Positions 41,655 through 52,572 of a stretch of DNA of 64,000 bases are shown one piece after another. The notes under the pieces were generated by a model. That model made no database searches, was not told the origin of the DNA, and saw only the letters and a program-made list of their open reading frames with translations. Positions within the stretch are counted from its first letter, which is position 1. Every line of letters begins with the position of its first letter. The translations under genes were made by a program, and so were the position numbers. The stretch is from assembly GCA_037176885.1 (NCBI GenBank), contig JAWWNJ010000014.1, forward strand, positions 620,001 to 684,000, in the 5' to 3' direction. Origin of the DNA: Favolaschia claudopus (taxonomy: Eukaryota > Basidiomycota > Agaricomycetes > Agaricales > Mycenaceae).

Positions 41655-43460
41655 CTAAGTGCCAGCAAAAACCGGCATGGAGTAGATGCAAGACAGTGCA
41701 TCTGCAAGGACATTCTCTGTACCAGGAATATACACGGTCTCGAAATCAAATTCGGACATCTTCTCCATCCACCGAGCCTGTCGACCCGAGAGATTTTTCT
41801 GATTCATGAAATGAATGAGACCCTTATGGTCAGTGATCCATTTAAAATGAAATCCCTGGAGTATGTCGCGATGCCTTAGCATCGCTTCAACGCCTGCTAA
41901 CATTTCAATCTCATGCACAGGATAGTTTTGCTGCGCAGAGTTGAGTTTCGCACTAAAGAAAATGCCGCAACTTTGGCTGATTTCCAATCAGCGCCTTGGC
42001 TCACCACTCCAGCAATTGCAGAACTGGATACGTCGGCTACGAGAAACGCAGGGTCCGCATCAGTTCCGTATTTTAATGGAACACGGCGATGTTCGCGAGA
42101 CTGATGAATAATCTTTTTTGCAGTCTTCAAAAGCCCTTTGCTGAGTATAACCCCAGCGAAATGGCACGGTATCTCCAGTTAATCCGTGGAGAATACCCAT
42201 CGGTTCACGAATACGAGCCAAGTCATCGGCAAGATACCCAATCGAACCCAGGAATGCACGCAGTAAGTCCCTATTGGTTGGGGTTTTCCAGTTTAAAACA
42301 CTGTCGACTTTGTCAGGATCCATTCGGATACCATCATCGTCAACAATGCGACCAAGGACCTTCATTTCCGGCTTCAAAAATTGAAGTTTATGCTCACTGA
42401 GGTAAAGCGTCTCTCGCTTCAACACGTCTATAATAGATTTAACTTGCTTTACATGCTCCTCAAGAGTTTCGGAATAGATGATGATATCGTCAAGATATAC
42501 ATCCATGAATCTTCCAATGAAGTCGGAAAATAGATAGTTCATCAAGGATTGGTACGTTGCGGGCGCATTACAGTCACCTATTTGGTTTACTAGGCTGACC
42601 ATATTACCGTCAGGAGTTGTTACTGTGGTACGGTCCACATGTTCAGGAATTATACGAATTTGTTCGTAGGCATCCTGCCCATCAATCAGTGATCAATATT
42701 TACACCGAGCAACTTGGCGCAAAATACCTTCCATGTCCGGAAGCGGGGAAGACAACTTGTGAGTATTTTTGTTGCGTGCTCGCAAGTCAACCACGGTGCG
42801 TAGTTTCGGCGGGTTGGTCTTCGCTTTCGGAAATAACAACATCGGAACAGTATTGCCCGAGCTCGTTATCTTCCAGCGCCCGGCTTTCAGATAGTTCCGG
42901 CGCTTTTCATCCCATTGCATATATATTGAGGACGAAGGGCCTCGGGACACCGAGACGGTCTCCAAGGTAAAATTTTCTTCTCATCAATGAGAGGCCCTAT
43001 GATTGATAGCACGCAGCGGAGGTAAGGGAGTTTCCGCTGCCTTTCTGCAGATGGGTTTTGAGTATTCTATCAACTCATCACGAGCAGCTTGAACCGTGTT
43101 GTCAGCAAGCTCAGCCGAATGCGAATATATCTTCGCAGTTGCAACACCCGAGATAGGTAAGCATTTCGCGCTTCCCACGCAAACTCGAGCGGGGTTGAGT
43201 CCTATGTTAACTTAGTGTTGAAATAGCCATGCTGTCCCGAGAATCAAATCATAACCGCTAACATTGGCGATGTAGAAAGCTCGGGGAGGTGACCTGCGAC
43301 TCAATCGCTGATGACACAATCTTATAGCCCTCCTCGAACGCTTCAATTCGAGCCTATACCCAAGGCAATCGGTGCTCAATTGACTGTCGTATTCTGGTTT
43401 CGGTCCAAGCCTTACGTTTTCCCTTCAAGTCAATATAGCACCTCAACGAGACCTGTTCGG
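41655..43460 (-). pseudogene. Ty3/gypsy Pol remnant
   Basis: Read down from 43460: a decayed aspartic protease end (GYDLILGTAWLFQH-like, then LNPARVCVGSAKCLP). RT N-terminus follows (WKITSSGNTVPMLLFPKAKT, TVVDLRARNKNTHKL), then the RT core with DVYLDDIIIYSETLEEHVKQ, then RNase H (PAFLVADVSSSAIAGVVSQG, WITDHKGLIHFMNQK), ending PGTENVLADALSCIYS. Several frame changes separate these blocks, near 42980, 42700, 42060 and 41980. Integrase and LTRs are absent. Its last stop lies next to the ATG of the gene at 41645. Confidence 0.8.
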
Positions 43461-43499
43461 GTGTTTGCGATGACACTAGGCTGACTTGTAGGCTATTTG

Positions 43500-45063
43500 G
43501 CACCTTTTTCGTCTCCACCATTTTTCCCGATTTCTTACAAGGCCTCAGGATCGGCTATTTTAATTGCATTTCTTATAAGCCTTGGCTCTGGCTTATAATT
43601 TTTTTTGGCAGTGAGTCGCAATTCTTATAAGGCCTGGCTGGTGACTATAAGATTCTGTTGTCCTTTTTGATTTCTTATAGGGGCTCATTAACCGTGCCTG
43701 TGGTTGGCTATGTCTCGGCTAGACATAGCCAAATGATCCTAGGTGATCCTGATGCTTCCGGCTGATCCCTCCTGTCAAACTCGGCATTTACCGCACAACC
43801 CAACCCTTTTGGGTCGTTTCCTTCAATTCCTTGGAACGTCGTAGCTTCTGTCGCGCGCTTCAATTGAAGATCCAAGAGATCCTGCCACTATAGTCAATAC
43901 TTACCTGTACTAAATTGCGAGGAAATATGGACCCAAAAAGAGATGTTTAAGTTGGAAGTTGAAAACTCAAATCTAGCTCCGAGCCTCCGACTTGAAGATT
44001 GCATGTCGATTGAATGCACTGCACAATTGACTGCACACCGTTTTGATCTCAAAAATTACTCGAATGGAACAAAATACTCACATTGAATATCTCTGCCTTG
44101 TTTTTCAAGTAGTGGAATCAATTTGGCACGCCTTCTGCAACTGTTGCAAGTAATCAGTTGAATTGCCGTAATTCCAACCCGAGTCGACCAGATACTAGTG
44201 AAATAAGAGTGGAGAACCTTTTAAATGGTTGCCCGCGCATTTTTGAATAGATAGATGTCGGGACGCAAATTTTAAGCATTGAATTGGCCGCGCAGCGCCG
44301 AAAAAATAAGTATATCTCAAGGAGCAGCATTCAGTTTGGATATCATAGGAATGCCACAGTTCTCTTCCTTGTAAGAGCCGGGAAGAGGATCAGGAAAGAC
44401 TCTAAGTTGGTCAGAAACAGCTGAGAAAAGGTGAGATATATTAAGCGCTCGTTTAGCGCCCAAGGCCGAGGCGCCGTGTTACGGAAGATTACGAATCTTG
44501 AATTCCATTGGCTGTGTCCTATGTCGTTTTGGGACGCAAACCCGAATAGACATAGTCTTGAATTCCCTGATGTTTACTCGATATGGCAAAAGAATCAAGA
44601 TGAAATCAAGATGCCGAATCGTAGACTGCGACTCGCTGCAGCAGAATTGGAGCTCTGAAATCTGTGGACATTCATGCAGAGGTATCTAATAATCTCTCCT
44701 CTTTCTCCCTCTTTTTTTCTCTTTTTCTGCAACTTGAAAACTTGATTAATTCTCCGTAACCACAGACATAGTACATAAGCCCTTATAGGGTGCTGTGTTC
44801 GACTATATTTATTGCGTGTTTGTTTCTACTGCGAAGATTCTGGGACAATTTGTGTTGCCCCTGATTCCAGCTGTTGCTCCTAATTCCCTAGATTCTTGAG
44901 GCGTTTTTCGTGCGTTTCCCCTAATTCCCTCTCACGCTGTCATTGTTGCCCGTAATTCCACTCGTTTGGGGATCCCTTGGCAAGGAATTAGGCCCCTAAT
45001 TCCCGGGGAAGAAGCTAGGTCTCGCTGGTGACTATAAGATTCTGTTGTCCTTTTTTCGATTTC
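43500..45063. repeat. AT-rich region with 'cttataagg' and 'cctaattcc' repeats
   Basis: No gene recognised. A block 'ctggtgactataagattctg' (about 43640) recurs at about 45026 in the same orientation. 'ttcttataagg'-type motifs recur between. At 44865-45005 the word 'cctaattcc' (or near variants) occurs at least five times. A palindrome 'ggctatgtc..gacatagcc' lies near 43712. Confidence 0.5.
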
Positions 45064-45285
45064 TTATAAGGTGCTGTGTTCCTGCGACATAGTACCAGTG
45101 GCTGGAGCATTGACTATCAGAACATTGGGCTCTCCCCGAAAGATTTTGGAAGCAGTGGACAAAATCCAGAGTGCTTGTTCCTCACTCCCACGGCCTTCAC
45201 CATAGAAGTGATTTTTCAAAAAGGCAATATCAGGGCAAGCCCCGTCCGTGGCGAAGAATTGAGCGGCGGTGGGGGTTCCAGCCAA
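45064..45285 (-). pseudogene. Captured fragment of calcineurin A (PP2B catalytic subunit)
   Basis: The frame reads [40 protein letters not shown] and [20 protein letters not shown]. This matches the stretch just before the GDIHG metal-binding motif in calcineurin A, the Ca2+/calmodulin-activated Ser/Thr phosphatase ('FLKNHF.REGRL.EEQAL.I..A...L..EPN.L...AP'). The catalytic motifs themselves are absent. The fragment ends at 45064 directly in a 'cttataag'-type repeat, and no other calcineurin exon is near. It lacks the usual Leu after GEGR. Read as a host gene piece carried here by a transposon or by repair; it cannot make an enzyme. Confidence 0.65.
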
Positions 45286-45950
45286 GGGTAGTGATAACTA
45301 AGAATTCAATTGAACATTGGGTTTTAGTTGGGACGCACCGCACGGGTGCACTGTAGTGCGTGTCCCTCGACTGCTTGACTCACGTTTCTCACAACGCGTT
45401 CCCGAGTGCTGATGCTTGTGCCGTCTTCGAGAACATGTCGCGTCGAGTCCATCGTAGCAACAGGCTGTTGCTTGCCTCCATTTGCGCTCATCCGTCAATG
45501 TGCCGAAATGCCGCCAAAAAAATCAAGGGTTCTGAGGTATCCGTTGGCGGACGAGACCGGGCCCGGTTCGCGGCGCATAACCGGCCTGAAAAGGCGATTT
45601 CACACGAATATCTGCTCTCGTCCCGTGCCTAGCAAGCTTTTATTTCCAGCGCAGGCATTTGGGTGGAAAGAAACTGGGAAAAACCGGCATATCAGTCGGC
45701 GAGAGTGAATCATATAATGACCCAAAGTACAGGTTTACAGGATGAGGAGAAACTCTCTTTCTCCGCTCCCCCTTCTCTTCCTTTTTCCCTTTTTTGGCAA
45801 TTATTATTTGTTTCCCTTCCTGCCCACAACATAGGTATCATGATCTAGCCAAAAATTCTGTTTCCCTTCTACCACTCTTTTCTATGCTTTATTATGTCTC
45901 TTTTTGTTTTTCTAATGTCGCTTTGCTTTCCTTAGGGTTGTTTTTTAGGT
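45286..45950. other. No supported gene
   Basis: A plus-strand frame from about 45505 (MPPKKSRVLRYPLADETGPG..) is open for about 65 codons without any recognised domain. A CT-rich tract lies at 45750-45800. Confidence 0.35.
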
Positions 45951-46173
45951 AGGTAAATACAAGTAGCTAGATAGATAGAGAACTCACCCTCAGTCTCCCG
46001 CAATGTGGGATGAAAGACTGAGGGTGGTGGACAGGTTTATATGTAAGGTAGGGGACAGACAAATACGGTTGCCCCACGTGACTTAAGAACACTGTATGAT
46101 AAGTTACAGTATCAGATATCTATCAAGGGCCGGAGCGGCGGGGCGGCTACCCGGAATAATTCATATTCTGACA
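45951..46173 (-). repeat. LTR-like repeat, copy 3
   Basis: On the minus strand it begins TGTCAGAATATGAATTATTC, contains 'ggcccttgatagatatctgatac', a TATA-like ACATATAAACC and the CTCAGTCTTTCATCCC hairpin. These match copy 1 (3937-4772) once the MITE there is removed. It also preserves the GGTGGT site used by the chromovirus in copy 2. It ends after 'ctacttgtatttacctacct'. Confidence 0.6.
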
Positions 46174-46241
46174 GTCCAGAGAACACAGGCCTTCGAGGTA
46201 TATAACAGTTTGCAGTTGTGATACCTCCACTGCTGCGCATA

Positions 46242-47031
46242 GTGTTGTCAGGGTCGGGTCGGAGACCCGAGACCCGACCCAAGCCCGGGCTTTTGAGCCC
46301 GACCCGACCCGACCCAGGCCCGCGCTCAACGAGGGTCGCGGGTCGGGTCTCAGCATCTGAGAGACCCGAGGCCCGGGTCGCCGACCCGGGTCGGGCACCT
46401 AAAATTTCTGGAGGGTGTTGAGGACCTTGGGTGAAAGCATTAATTTTTTTTTACTTCATAGGCTCACATTTTCCGTTTCTAGACTTGAAGATACCTAGAT
46501 TTCATGCGAATCCCAAGAGAGAATGGCGGCAAGTCAAGTGCTGATCGGCAACATCCGAATCTCATCACCTCCCACGACCCAAATACGGCAATTCTTACCG
46601 CAAGCTATGAGCAGTCCACCTTGAATCCATCTAGAGTGAATTGGGAAAGCAAATTGACCGGCTTAAAAGCAATACAGTCGAAGCTGCCATAACCCATAGC
46701 TCCCATAACCCATAATCTCCTTTAACCCATACATTTTTGGGGGTTTTTGACCGGTTTTTGGCTGGGATAACCCATAAATCTATCATATCCCATAGCTTTT
46801 TGGCCCTACCGAGGGCTATGGGTTATGACAGCTTCGACTGTACCTATAGCTCGGGAGGTCTCTTGACATGAGATCAATTTATCCCGTGTGCGACCCGGGT
46901 CGCGACCCAGACCCGACCCGAGCCCGACCCGACCTTAATTCCAGGGTCAGGTCGGGCGTTGAACTCGACCCTGACCCTCCCCGACCCGACCCAAGCCCGG
47001 GCTTGGCGGCCCGACCCGACCCTGACAACAC
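46242..47031. mobile_element. 'GTGTTGTCAGGGTCGGGTCG' MITE, 790 bp
   Basis: TA on both sides (46240-46241, 47032-47033). The inverted ends GTGTTGTCAGGGTCGGGTCG continue into arms of many 'gacccgacc' repeats. A second MITE (46675-46840) is nested in its middle. Its build is the same as 13083-13551 with a different repeat word. Confidence 0.8.
46675..46840. mobile_element. 'CAGTCGAAGCTG' MITE, 166 bp, nested
   Basis: TA-flanked (46673-46674, 46841-46842). Ends CAGTCGAAGCTGCCATAACC and the inverse. The interior repeats 'cccataacccata'. The left end alone recurs at 35177. Confidence 0.85.
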
Positions 47032-47446
47032 TAGCTGCGCATGACCGAAGGGTTATAATGCGACCCAGTCCTTCCCGTGATCGCGTTGGCTTCGACCACG
47101 TAAATGCTGAGCCATCCGAGTGGCGGCCTTCAAGGGATAGCTAGATAAGTAGATAAGATACCTGAGTAGCTTTAGATTGTAGAAATTTAAGCAGCTACTG
47201 GCACTTACAGAGAATATTGTATAATGTTTGATGACTTCTCAACTCCAAACCATCGTCTCGACAGCGCGTCAGGACCTGTCAGGACTCAAGAGCTGCGCGG
47301 CAGCTCTGCCGAATTAAAGGGTATTCCGGAGGGCTCAGGAACGGCAGAAGAAGCGGCACAGAATGAACACGGCGTAAAATTACGCGTGGATTATAATTCA
47401 GAGGGTTTAGATTGCGTTATAACAAGCAAATGGACTTAACTACTCA

Positions 47447-47556
47447 CTCGCAAGCGGATTTTCGCGTCCGGCGCTACGCGCCGGAGCACATTCTGAGTCT
47501 CTTCAGAGCGTAAAGTTAGCCGGGCGCGTCGAGATAAACCGGCGCCTGTAAAAATC
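47447..47556. repeat. GC-hairpin dispersed repeat, copy 1
   Basis: Contains 'ttttcgcgtccggcgctacg', 'ctcttcagag' and 'aaaccggcgcctgtaaaa', which recur in order at 49470-49574. Several short palindromes such as GGCGCTACGCGCC are present. Confidence 0.6.
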
Positions 47557-47901
47557 ATATGAGAGCAAACACTTTGAGTGACTACAGGCACTCACAGTAA
47601 CACATCTCGGGTGGGTTAGTCACTGATGCTGCCAATTCCACAGCTAGTGTAACTGAACGAGAGGAAGGTGTGTTGGGTTCGGCGTGCCGAGCTGATACAC
47701 TGACTCGGAAAAAGTATGGGATCACGGCATCTGTGAGAAAGATGCTCGTGTTGCGCAAGATCGTGGTGATAGGCTGGTAACTTTTGTGACTCAGTATGGA
47801 GTACACTATGTGTAGTATGTGCATGTAAGATATCGGGAGGCTGCGTCCAAAAATGAGAGCTGTGCAATGAATTTATTGGTGATGGGTGATCCAATTATAT
47901 A

Positions 47902-48028
47902 CAGTGGCGGCGCCATCTGATGCCACCCCTAAAAATAGAACAGCCCATTTCTGGAACTTTTGATGCAAATGGAGTCGATTGGGGTCACATCAATTCTTTG
48001 GGGGTGGCATCAGATGGCGCCGCCACTG
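47902..48028. mobile_element. 'CAGTGGCGGCGCCATCTGAT' MITE, 127 bp, copy 2
   Basis: TA-flanked (47900-47901, 48029-48030). Nearly identical to 21258-21385. Nested in the Tc1-type element. Confidence 0.85.
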
Positions 48029-48111
48029 TATCTGCTTTTTGCCGCTTTAGGAAATACAAGTCAGAAAATGAGTTTGAGAGGGAAAACGGACAAGAAAAGC
48101 TGACAGAACAT

Positions 48112-48614
48112 TAATAGTGAGTCGGGCCTCCCTTTTCCTTCAACACTTTGCGCACCCTGTTGGGCATACTGCCGTATAACTTGTCAGCATATGTCTGATC
48201 TATTTTCTCCCACTCCTCCTTCAAAGTGATCCTGGTTCTTCGGCAGAGAGTCCCGAGCGCGTACCATAAGCTCCAAATGATCCCAAAGATTCTCTATGAT
48301 GCTCATATCGAGCGAGTACGGGCACCAGGGAACGTGCAAATGCGGGAAATATTTCCGCTGCAGGTCTGATGCATTCTTGGCTTTGCAAGAAGAGAGCGAT
48401 TGGAGGGCTCTACGGATGTTTCGCTCGCTCATTTGGCGTGGGATACTCGGCCTAGGTGCTTTTTCATCGAAGCCGTGCGTTGGACTATAGCGGGCATTGA
48501 TTTGGGGGACCGTAGAGGGCGCAACATTCTCTTTTTAGGCTACATCTCTATTTGAGATGCCTGCCTTCTTAAGGGCGTCTATGGCGGCCTTATTTATGGC
48601 AGTGGTGTTGAACA
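48112..48614 (-). pseudogene. Tc1-type transposase, core deleted
   Basis: The N-terminal ATG near 48614 begins MFNTTAINKAAIDALKKAGI, the start of a helix-turn-helix DNA-binding region. There is an in-frame TAA after NRDVA. The chain then passes through RQMSERNIRRALQSLSSCK directly to HVPWCPYSLDMSIIENLWDH, the third catalytic block, so the first two acidic residues are missing. A frame shift near 48220 is needed to reach the typical end DKLYGSMPNRVRKVLKEKGG. At about 165 residues versus 340 usual, it is dead. Confidence 0.8.
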
Positions 48615-48912
48615 TGATGTGAAGAATGAGTTACAAGAGATCGGGGGTGACTCGAGCGCGTCGTTGTGGTGATTCAGAGTGAAAAGTCTTGGGCTTGCCA
48701 ATGCGGAAAAAGTATTGGGTCACGTGTACGCGATAATCACGCTCTCTGACGACAACGCGCGCACATCGGACGTCGAGTTAATACATGTAGAAAGGGTAGT
48801 CCTAGAGGTATACGAAGCACTATATATCACCCCCAAAATTTGCTCACTCGCGCCGCAGTTCAAGCCAAAAGTTTGAAAACCAGGTGATCCCATACTTTTT
48901 CCGAGTCAGTGT

Positions 48913-49439
48913 ACCGCAATCCCGAGGCTCAAGCACGGCAGGTGACGGACGGCAAAAAAAAGCAGCACGAAATAAACACCACGAAGAAATACGCGTGCCG
49001 ATCGAGTGCGGCTTCGAAAGCCACCCTCCCTCCGATTGAAGGTCAATCCGAGATAATTTCGCTCGGATCTTCGCGCCAGCGTCGCGTCAATCAGGGCGCC
49101 CTTGGATGACAGAATGATGTTTAGCTTGGATGCAACACTTCGAGAATTTAAACCTGAACAAAGCTTACGAACAAAAATTTGTACCCAGCGCTACGCTCGA
49201 TTTCGTCCGCAGTTTCCGGGGAAAAGGTGGCCGTGCTTTACCTTCGATGTGGTACAGCGAGTCAATAACAGTGCTCACAATCAAGCTTATCATTTCGGCG
49301 TTACGTGCCGGTAGTTCATAGAATTGTTGCTGCCAGCGTTTCGTTTGTAGCAATATTTGGCTGCGAGGTGGCGCGCCGACATTCCGGTGTAAGAGATAAT
49401 GTAAAAAGCAACGGAAATTCAAAAAATCTCAACTCAGAC
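48913..49439. other. No gene recognised
   Basis: Overlapping short frames on both strands, none with a domain. Confidence 0.35.
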
Positions 49440-49574
49440 AAATTATCTCGCGGCGCTTCGCGCCGCCATCCCGAACCATTTTCGCGTCCGGCGCGTAGCG
49501 CCGGGATATATTCTAATACTCTTCAGAGTCTTTGGGATAGCCGTGTGCTTCAAGCTAAACCGGCGCCTGTAAAA
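49440..49574. repeat. GC-hairpin dispersed repeat, copy 2
   Basis: Same order of blocks as 47447-47556, plus an extra 'cggcgcttcgcgccgcc' hairpin at its left side. Confidence 0.6.
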
Positions 49575-49909
49575 CAGTCCAAAGTGCAATTGACAAAAAT
49601 GCAATCAGATAAAATCGGAAAGTGATACGAGCGGGTACGCGCCTTCGGGAACGTAAATTTACGTTATGCAGCTCTGAGCGAAAGCTGCGTGAAGCTTTTA
49701 AGTCGGCTTTTTTTCGGAAGTGCACAAGCTCTTTCATGCAATGCGTAAATGCGCCGCCAAACGCAAAAGAATCCCCGCCGCTCCCATTGAGAGCCTGATA
49801 AACGTCAATACCCTCTAGCTCTCGAAGAAACGTCGCCCCGACTTCAGCTTTGGCTTAAGAAATCGCTCTATAAAATTTGCCCAGAGCCAAGACTGCCTCG
49901 CAGATGGGA

Positions 49910-50121
49910 CCCGAAGACGCTGGGAGGTTCGCCTCTTGTTTCGCGTTGTGCTCAAGCTTCGCAACGAAGTAATTCTTGGTTACTACCATCGTTTGGCCAT
50001 GGACGACGGGACTAAGCACCCGAAGACGCTGGGAGGTTCGCCTCTTGTTTCGCGTTGTGCTCAAGCTTCGCAACGAAGTAATTCTTGGTTACTACCATCG
50101 TTTGGCCATGGACGACGGGAA
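49910..50121. repeat. Tandem duplication, about 2 x 109 bp
   Basis: Unit 1 starts at 49910 and unit 2 at 50019 (CCCGAAGACGCTGGGAGGTT). They are identical through 'ggacgacggga', then differ. It lies 50 bp beyond the 3' end of the coiled-coil gene. Confidence 0.85.
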
Positions 50122-50171
50122 TAAGCTAATATTATGTATCAAAATGTCAATTGCATTCAATCATCAAACAT

Positions 50172-51458
50172 CTACTTGGAAAGACTGCTTCCGGACGCGT
50201 AGCTTATGCGAAAACCTGCATCACTTGAGGGATCGTCTTCGAATCGCGGGCGCACGCCAGCTCGCGCCTCACTTATTGGATGGTCGCCACCCGCATCGGT
50301 CTCATACTTCTCCCAACTGCGCCTGCGCTTCGCCTTCGGTTTTCCTGTGTCGAAGTCTGACGGCAGCATGCCCACCCTCAATGAAAGCTTAGTATTCGGG
50401 CCAATAGGAGCAATGGTGAGATTGGGCTTAGGTTGACACCGCAGCTCCACCTGCTCGTAGAGCGGGTCTGTTGAATCAGACTCCTCTTTCTATGCGTAGG
50501 TTTCAGGAAAGCAGTGAAGCGCGCAAGAACGACGTACGACTTGAATGGGAGAATCAGAGCTTGCCGCGGCCAGGCAGGTTTCCAATTCCTGCCGTTCTCC
50601 CCCATGGCCTCGCGCATCTATCATCTCAGTTAGATACCTCACGTGAGATGCTAGGTCCACATTTAGGCGCTTCATCACAGTCAGCTCAGATCCACAGCTT
50701 GCTAGCTCCGCGGTCCGGTCTGCAAGAGCGGTTCGCAAAGCCGTAGCTTGCGATCCCAGCACGTCACATTCATTTCGCAGCCGATTACTTTCAGCCCAGT
50801 GCATTTGTCGCTCATTCCAAAGTCGCGTTTGCGTCGTGTTATTGTGTGCCAAGACTTCAGCGTGTTCCTCAGCTACTCGTACTGCCGTCTCTTGAGCATG
50901 CTTCTCGTGGTTTCGCAGTGCGCTGATTATGTTCATTTGCTGTTGTAACTCATTGTGGAGGCGCATGTTTTCCTCCTCCAACCTACGGGCCCCAAACACC
51001 CATTCTGCCATCACTGAGCTGAGGGGCATTGCGGGGCGGGAATGACCGGCGGAGGGAAAAGGCCCGTCCCGGGAGGTCCCGGGGTTTTCAGATTCGGCTG
51101 GGATGTGCAGAGAAGTGGAACTATCCGGCAGGATGTTATCTCCTTGAGGACAGATGAGGCCAACACGAGAGATGGGCTCAGAGAAGGTGGAAGAGAGGGG
51201 TGCGCTTGGCGCTGCAGCCGTATTTCCAGCGCGGTCAGCCGGTAGCATTCGAAGTGCCGAGGATTCCGAGAAGAGAGGATATGAAGTGCTGTGATGGGGA
51301 GGGTGTGTTGGATTCACTGAGAAATAGTTCTCGTATGCAAAAGTTGCAGGGTCTACGCAGATGAATGATTCACGATTCGCCAAGCAATGGTCCGGGAAGC
51401 GTACTATTTGCGTCCTGGAATGTTTCCCGGCGCCGTACTGGTGTGCCTCTAACAGCAT
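50172..51458 (-). CDS. Coiled-coil protein of unknown function
   Basis: The first ATG in a long open frame is at 51458 (MLLEAHQYGAGKHSRTQIVR). The N-terminal third is serine/proline-rich and looks disordered. From VMAEWVFGARRLEEENMRLH onward, about 130 residues form a likely coiled coil (LHNELQQQMNIISALRNHEK.., ..RLNVDLASHVRYLTEMIDA). The frame meets a TAG at 50490, but a 48-nt intron (50537-50490, GTACGT..CATAG) removes it in phase. It then continues through KEESDSTDPLYEQ, CQPKPNLTIAPIGPNTKL and a basic patch KAKRRRSWEK to a TAG at 50172. A nuclear or scaffold role is only a guess. No frame break: this is one of the few intact-looking host-type genes here. Confidence 0.65.
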
Positions 51459-51671
51459 GATTGACCGCACAATGATCGAGACCTGGTTTAAGCATCTAAG
51501 TATGGCGAATTGCAGTGAGTAAGTACACACTATTTGCCGTCAATGAGGAAGCAAAAGTACCGCAGAGTCCATACGTAGAAATTGTGAGCGTGAACACAGC
51601 GTGAAAGCAAAAGAAGAAGCACAGCGTTTTGAACCAAAGCACAATCAACATGGGAAGTACACGTGATTCTC

Positions 51672-51672
<1 letters not shown>

Positions 51673-51709
<37 letters not shown>

Positions 51710-52559
51710 TCTCTGCATTTTTATACCGCAACAAGTACACGATCTACTAAGACGCGGTGCCCGGAGGCAATAAATAAAGGTGTTGTTAGTGCGATGGAAG
51801 TGTCCGAAGGATGTGTAGTATAGTCGTGTGAGGGTTTCGAGGGTATTAGCGGAAACATAAACCATAAGACCATAGCGCATGAGTGAAAGGAAATGTACAT
51901 GAAAGGGAAGGGTATAGGGTGGGACGGGTGTGCCGAAATGGTGTCGGGATGGTGTTTCGATGCCACTGTTGGACAGGTCTGTGTGCGCACGACCCTTGCG
52001 CTCAGCCCATTTCCTCTACATCAGACAAATCGTCTGGAGGTTCCGGTTCGTCTTCGTAAATTGGGAGTTCTTGCGGCATACGGGGTAGACCCGTTTTTGT
52101 CAATGCTCCGGACACCTCTAAGAACTCAGCTAGTGCTGAAATTCCGTCTTTAGTGCCCAGTATTTCGGGCAGGGATATGTCCCTAGAGACTTTTTTGAGG
52201 ATGTGCCGTTGGTCCTCATAGCGAGGACACTCGCGAAGCAGATGTTCGCGCGACTGGAAGGGTTCTCCACAGGGGCAGTCAACGTTCTCGGATGGCACAA
52301 AGCGGCTGTAGTACTCGCCTGAGAAGCAGTGTCCGATCCGACACTGTGTAACCCGCCCAAAGACTTCTCTCGACAACGCCGTAAAATGCGGGGTCGGTTT
52401 TAGGGAAGGGGCGAAGCGGTTTGCCATGGCATAGCTCCCCGTCTTCTGTGCGGACTTCCATTCCTTGACCCAGGACCGGCGGACTTTCTCTTTCGATTTC
52501 CCGAGTGCGTGCGAGCGGGTTCCTCCAGGTGGCGCCGCGAGTTCCGTTCCGGTTTTCGC
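51673..52559 (-). mobile_element. 5'-truncated LINE with poly(A) and 13-bp duplication
   Basis: The + strand shows 36 Ts (51673-51708), a poly(A) tail on the minus strand. Before it lies a 3' untranslated region and the end of a LINE ORF2. CACGTGATTCTCG flanks both sides (51660-51672, 52560-52572). These are the marks of target-primed reverse transcription. The pure tail and perfect duplication suggest a recent insertion. Confidence 0.92.
52002..52559 (-). pseudogene. LINE ORF2 C-terminus with CCHC-like zinc region
   Basis: The frame enters at the truncation point (AKTGTELAAPPGGTRSHALG). It contains RSWVKEWKSAQKTGSYAMAN, RIGHCFSGEYYSRFVPSENV and CPCGEPFQSREHLLRECPRY (CxCX8HX4C), the tail of many basidiomycete non-LTR polymerases after RNase H. 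It ends in an acidic stretch (EDEPEPPDDLSDVEEMG). RT and endonuclease are absent because of 5' truncation, so it is inactive. It differs in sequence from the LINE tail at 18716, so two LINE families are present. Confidence 0.8.
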
Positions 52560-52572
52560 CACGTGATTCTCG

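Larger units (their letters stand above)
47698..48910 (-). mobile_element. Defective Tc1-type transposon, 1213 bp
   Basis: TA-flanked (47696-47697, 48911-48912). Inverted ends CACTGACTCGGAAAAAGTAT extend about 28 bp. It encodes an internally deleted transposase on the minus strand and carries a MITE (47902-48028). The ends resemble those of 54263-54964. Confidence 0.85.

Noticed and set aside
51673..51708. Poly-T run as a possible assembly gap filler
   Set aside because: It lies exactly between a target duplication and a LINE 3' end, so it is a real poly(A) tail.
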